DNA of 64,000 nt, from positions 3,747,976 to 3,811,975 of the forward strand of contig KL647295.1 of NCBI GenBank assembly GCA_000727475.1. The letters run 5' to 3'. The translations under genes and the position numbers were made by a program. Source of the stretch: Sarcocystis neurona. Taxonomy: Eukaryota; Apicomplexa; Conoidasida; Eucoccidiorida; Sarcocystidae. A model generated the notes under the pieces. The model had not been told where the DNA came from and searched no databases. It saw only the letters and a program-made list of their open reading frames with translations. Shown piece after piece: positions 61,101 through 64,000 of the stretch; position 1 is the first letter of the stretch; every line of letters begins with the position of its first letter.

Positions 61101-62413
61101 AGGTCTACACTGATTAACCAGAAACGCAGGGGTTCGCAGTCTGCTCCGTCTTCTTCTTTTTCACGCCGCTCCGTCCGCCGGCCTCTCTCTGTGTCTCCCT
61201 CTCCGTCTGTGTGTCTCACGCTGTCTCCCGCTGCCTTCCTGTCTCCCTCTGTGCGTGTGTGTCTCCCTCTCCGTGTCTCCCCCCCCCCCTGTCTCCGTTT
61301 CTCTTTGCGTGTCTCCCGCCCTTTCTCTCTGTCTCCGCTGTTTGGTGAGACCATCAGAAGTGCCTTTCGTTCATGTATACAGAGAGAGACATGTCTCCGT
61401 GTATATACACCTGTCTACTATTTATACGGATATGTGTGTACGCAGAATTTGTGTATGTATGCGTATACGCGTATTTGTTAGGAGGCGCATGCATTTGTAT
61501 AACCGTCCTCTTCTCTCCCCGTCTCTCTTCTGAATTGCCCGCCAACTACAAGTAGCTAGTACGCCCATCTGTAGATCCTTTGTTGTGTGTCTCCTTTCCT
61601 CTTCCTTCTTCTTTGTCTTCTGTGTTGCGTGTCCGCTACTCTCCAGCCTTTTCCTCTCTGAATATAAAGAGTGTCTCGCCACCTCCACTTCTCCCCTTCT
61701 CTTCCTCTATATGTGTATATGTGTGTACGTGTCTGCGCACACGTATTTTCCTGTCCGCCGCTCGCTCTTACTTTCTCGCTCTCTCTTCGTCTCTATCCCG
61801 CTCCCTCTCCCTGTCTTTCCCTCACTGTTTGTCTCTTTTCTTGTCGGTTCGGCTTATCATGCCCCTCACTTCTGTCCCCTCGACCCTCCACGGCTACCTA
61901 CAGACAGGATTGTGGGACACTTGCTCTGACGCCGCTGTGTGGGGTGGACGTTTACAGACTTTGAAAGGGAAGGGAGAAGAACCGAATGAATTGCTGCGTC
62001 GTCTAATTGCACAGCGTCTCTCTGTGCAACAAGCAACTTTGCAATCAGCTCGTCGATTTCTTCGCCTACGTGACCCTTCCGACGCCTTCTCTGCTCCTGC
62101 TGTTCCTGCTGCTGCTGCCGTTCCTGCTGCTGCCCGTGATTCTGAGGGGACGCGAGGAGAGGAGAAAAGAAGAGCAGCAGCAGAGCAGCACCGCACGCTG
62201 GAGCAACTCTTTCAGAACGTGACCGAAGAAGAACTGCGGGCACTTCTCCCTGTCTCAAAACCCGGCTCGGGTCCTGCAGGAGACGAGACACCAGAATTTC
62301 TGTTATCCGCAGCAACTCTCATTATATGTCCGGCAGTGTTAGTGAGTCATTGGCGCGTAGAAGTGGAAAAATGGTTTGGGTGGCCCCACTGCGATGAAGC
62401 GGATCGCCTCAAG
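51153..62413 (+). CDS. F-box and SNF2-type helicase protein, partial at 3' end
   Basis: Main exon: about 51153 (first ATG; true 5' limit unresolved) to 58371, donor AAAG|gtacac. Numbering from that ATG, an F-box-like segment LLASLDPTSLAAFACTC lies near residue 845; the HQ motif GLFQHQTHALLWLRQRERD near 929; and GGLFCDDPGLGKTLTMLAV, with Walker A GLGKT, at 2011. The next exon starts at 60737 (phase-compatible with 58371) or 60697 and ends at 60915. The exon 61904-62413 holds LIICPAVLVSHWRVEVEKW, SNF2 motif Ia, and ends AAG|gtacga. DEGH and motifs III-VI lie beyond the window. SNF2 proteins use ATP hydrolysis to move or evict proteins on DNA; an F-box suggests a link to SCF ubiquitin ligase. 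The order F-box, HQ motif, Walker A resembles plant F-box/SNF2 proteins of the At3g54460 type, as far as I recall them. Gln, Ser and Ala insertions of unusual size separate the motifs. Confidence 0.85.
54880..55800 (+). repeat. Gln/Glu-rich coding repeat between helicase motifs
   Basis: GAGCAGCAGCAG and related triplets encode long Gln/Glu runs within the SNF2/F-box exon, between the HQ motif and Walker A. They stay in frame, as triplet repeats do. Confidence 0.85.
57960..58200 (+). repeat. Poly-Gln/Arg coding repeat after Walker A
   Basis: CAGCAACAGAGACAG units encode QQQQRQ runs that end in pure (CAG)n near 58125-58170. It is part of the large insertion between Walker A and motif Ia. Confidence 0.9.
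58372..60690. other. Intron of the SNF2/F-box gene, one possible extra exon
   Basis: Mostly CATATA and CACACA microsatellite and CT-rich DNA. The segment 59340-59700 is GC-rich and open on both strands (plus: PGFPSAFHARQLNPLLQVP; minus: acidic). It could be an extra exon of the gene, but I cannot choose a strand or boundaries. Confidence 0.4.
60413..60625. repeat. GTCTCC/CTCTCT polypyrimidine intron tract
   Basis: The plus strand is almost all pyrimidine, built from CTCTGTCTCCGTCTCTCC units. A second such block lies at 61180-61345 in the next intron. Confidence 0.8.
61180..61345. repeat. GTCTCC/CTCTGT polypyrimidine intron tract
   Basis: CTGTGTCTCCCTCTCCGTGT-type units and a C run (61281-61290) lie between the 60.7-kb exon and the 61.9-kb exon of the SNF2/F-box gene. 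Confidence 0.8.
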
Positions 62414-62456
62414 GTACGAAGAAAACGCCGGGTGTTACTGCTGCTCACCGCATTGC

Positions 62457-62714
62457 GGGTGTACGTAAACCACAGACGGGGTGTATGTACACCGCACACG
62501 GGATGTATATACATCGCAGACGGGGTGTGTGTACACCGCAGACGGGGTGTGTGTACACCGCAGACGGAGTGTACGTACACCGCAGACGGAGTGTACATAC
62601 ACCGCAGACGGAGGATACGTACACCGCAGACGGAGTGTACGTACACCGCAGACGGCGTTTATGTACAGTGCAGACGGGGTGTATGTACGCCGCAGACGGG
62701 ATGTGCGTACGCAC
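62457..62714. repeat. 22-bp minisatellite with palindromic core, about 11.7 copies
   Basis: Eleven full units and one partial unit follow the donor at 62413/62414. The consensus is a 14-bp palindromic core GGTGTACGTACACC followed by GCAGACGG. Units differ by a few bases each. Unit 3 (core GATGTATATACATC) keeps perfect symmetry through paired changes. It lies in the intron after the motif Ia exon. Confidence 0.95.
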
Positions 62715-62878
62715 CCCCGAAGGTCGTCTGCAGCCGTCTTGTGTCGTTTCCAGCCATCGTAGGAGGCTGTGAGGAGGGACACTGTGCGAAGGGAGGGAGA
62801 CGAGGGGAAGGACCTGCCTCGCTGCAGAACAATGCAGGGACTCGGTGCGGGAGCGGGGAAGTGTGTCTCTCTCTCTGT

Positions 62879-63066
62879 GGTGTATGTACACCTGAAGACG
62901 AGACCAGCAGTCCCCAGCAGCAGCAGCAGCGGGTCTGTCAGCTTCAGGCGAGGAGAAACCTCCACGCGCCCGCTTTCCCAGAGTCACGTAGAAATAATAA
63001 AGCTTGCGTCGTGTCGCCGCTCGCATGCACAGTGTCAAACGTGTGGACACCGGGTGTACGTACACC
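62879..63066. repeat. Two isolated copies of the 14-bp palindrome
   Basis: GGTGTATGTACACC lies at 62879-62892, followed by TGAAGACG, and GGTGTACGTACACC at 63053-63066, followed by GCAACC. They sit 165 bp and more beyond the tandem array, in DNA presumed intronic. Confidence 0.9.
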
Positions 63067-63249
63067 GCAACCCCCGCGTTTTTCACTCAGTTCCTTTAAA
63101 CTCTCAACAAACTGTCTTGCCCCCTCACGTGGGGATATCCTCCCTTTCATTAGTCGGGAGGCAGGCTTTTTCAGAAGAGGCCTGAATGTGAAGAGCTAGC
63201 ACACATCGACAGGGCCGAGCATGGGCGGAATGCTTCTTCCTATGAACCA

Positions 63250-63450
63250 AAGTATATATATGTGTATGTATGTATACATATATATATACATATTTATGCA
63301 TATATATATATATAAATATGTATGTATGTGTCTATACGTATGTGTGTGTGTATGTATTTGGGTATGTATGTATGTATGTATATATGTATACATATACCTA
63401 TGTATGTATTTCTGTATGCATATGAGTATATACATATGTGTATGGACATA
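63250..63450. repeat. TATGTATG/TATATATA microsatellite
   Basis: About 200 bp of TATATATA and GTATGTATGTATGTATG. No coding signal is seen. Confidence 0.85.
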
Positions 63451-63779
63451 TTGAATGGTTATGGAGAGGCGGTAGTAGGAGATGTTGTATATATTCGTAG
63501 AATTTAAGGGGGAACTGCATGTTACTGGAAGTTCTTTCTCTTCCGTCTGCGCGTTCCTCTTGCTCCTTTCACTCTCTTGAACGTGGGACGTCTAAGTACA
63601 TCTTGCAATCCACACACATTTCGAATGTGTATTTTCCTCTACTTTATACAAAACTTTTGTACGATATGTATACAGGGGAATATCTTCCTCTATGTCTGTG
63701 GGTTGTCTCTGGTCATGTTCACGTGTAAAGCATTTATATCAATGTCTGCCTTTATCTCTTTGTATACAAAGACTTCCAA

Positions 63780-64000
63780 CGTACACGTATAGATACACAT
63801 ATGTAGATACTGATTTATGTGTGCATATATGTGTCCATATATATACACCTGAACATACATATACACAGATGTATACACACGCATATATATATATATATGT
63901 ATACCTACATATAGATACAGATACGTACATACACATATATGTACATACGAATACATACATACGCATATATATACGTACAAGCACACACGTATAGATATAT
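63780..64000. repeat. CATATATATAC microsatellite at the window edge
   Basis: ACACATATATATAC-type units run to the end of the window. It presumably lies in an intron of the SNF2/F-box gene, whose next exon was not found in this window. Confidence 0.75.

Noticed and set aside
62457..62714. CRISPR-like array
   Set aside because: Units are contiguous with no unique spacers, and the organism is a eukaryote; it is a minisatellite.

Overview
The window reads as nuclear DNA of a coccidian apicomplexan, most likely Eimeria or a close relative. The grounds are CAG/AGC tracts running through coding and non-coding DNA, long Gln, Ala and Ser runs in the predicted proteins, tiny exons separated by kilobase introns, and introns packed with ACATATATAC-type microsatellites. 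The genus is an inference. The sequence contains two assembly gaps (23288-24144 and 43968-44529), both inside tandem repeats. No bacterial-type operon, rRNA, tRNA or intact transposon was recognised.

Layout. Positions 1-7641 hold a giant minus-strand gene of about 2,486 residues with no recognised enzymatic domain. It is rich in low-complexity sequence, carries a PP1-docking-like RVTF site, and ends inside a 77-bp tandem repeat. Positions 8.1-13.8 kb are a high-complexity stretch with no supportable gene. A minus-strand MORN-repeat protein gene lies at 13846-25606; I could rebuild it as seven exons whose splice phases all agree, giving nine MORN repeats and a typical GEW...RRIRW tail. Positions 25.6-35.2 kb are mostly non-coding: minisatellites, dispersed 14-bp palindromes and CAG-interspersed DNA. 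Positions 35.2-39.2 kb are again high-complexity and apparently empty. Between 39.7 and 51 kb there are several exon-like minus-strand segments, two of them joined by matching phases, and one competing plus-strand open frame (46073-47784).

From about 51.1 kb to beyond the window's right end lies a plus-strand gene for an F-box plus SNF2-type helicase protein. It has an F-box-like segment, a helicase HQ motif, a Walker A motif and, two exons later, motif Ia. These conserved blocks are separated by very large Gln/Ser/Ala insertions. The remaining helicase motifs must lie to the right of this window.

The most unusual non-coding signal is a dispersed palindrome, GGTGTACGTACACC and close variants. 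It occurs singly at 28.0-28.4, 48.8, 62.9 and 63.1 kb and as a 22-bp tandem array at 62457-62714. The firm calls are the MORN gene and the SNF2/F-box gene. The giant 5' gene is well supported as an open frame only. All other coding calls are tentative because CAG repeats keep every frame open on both strands.
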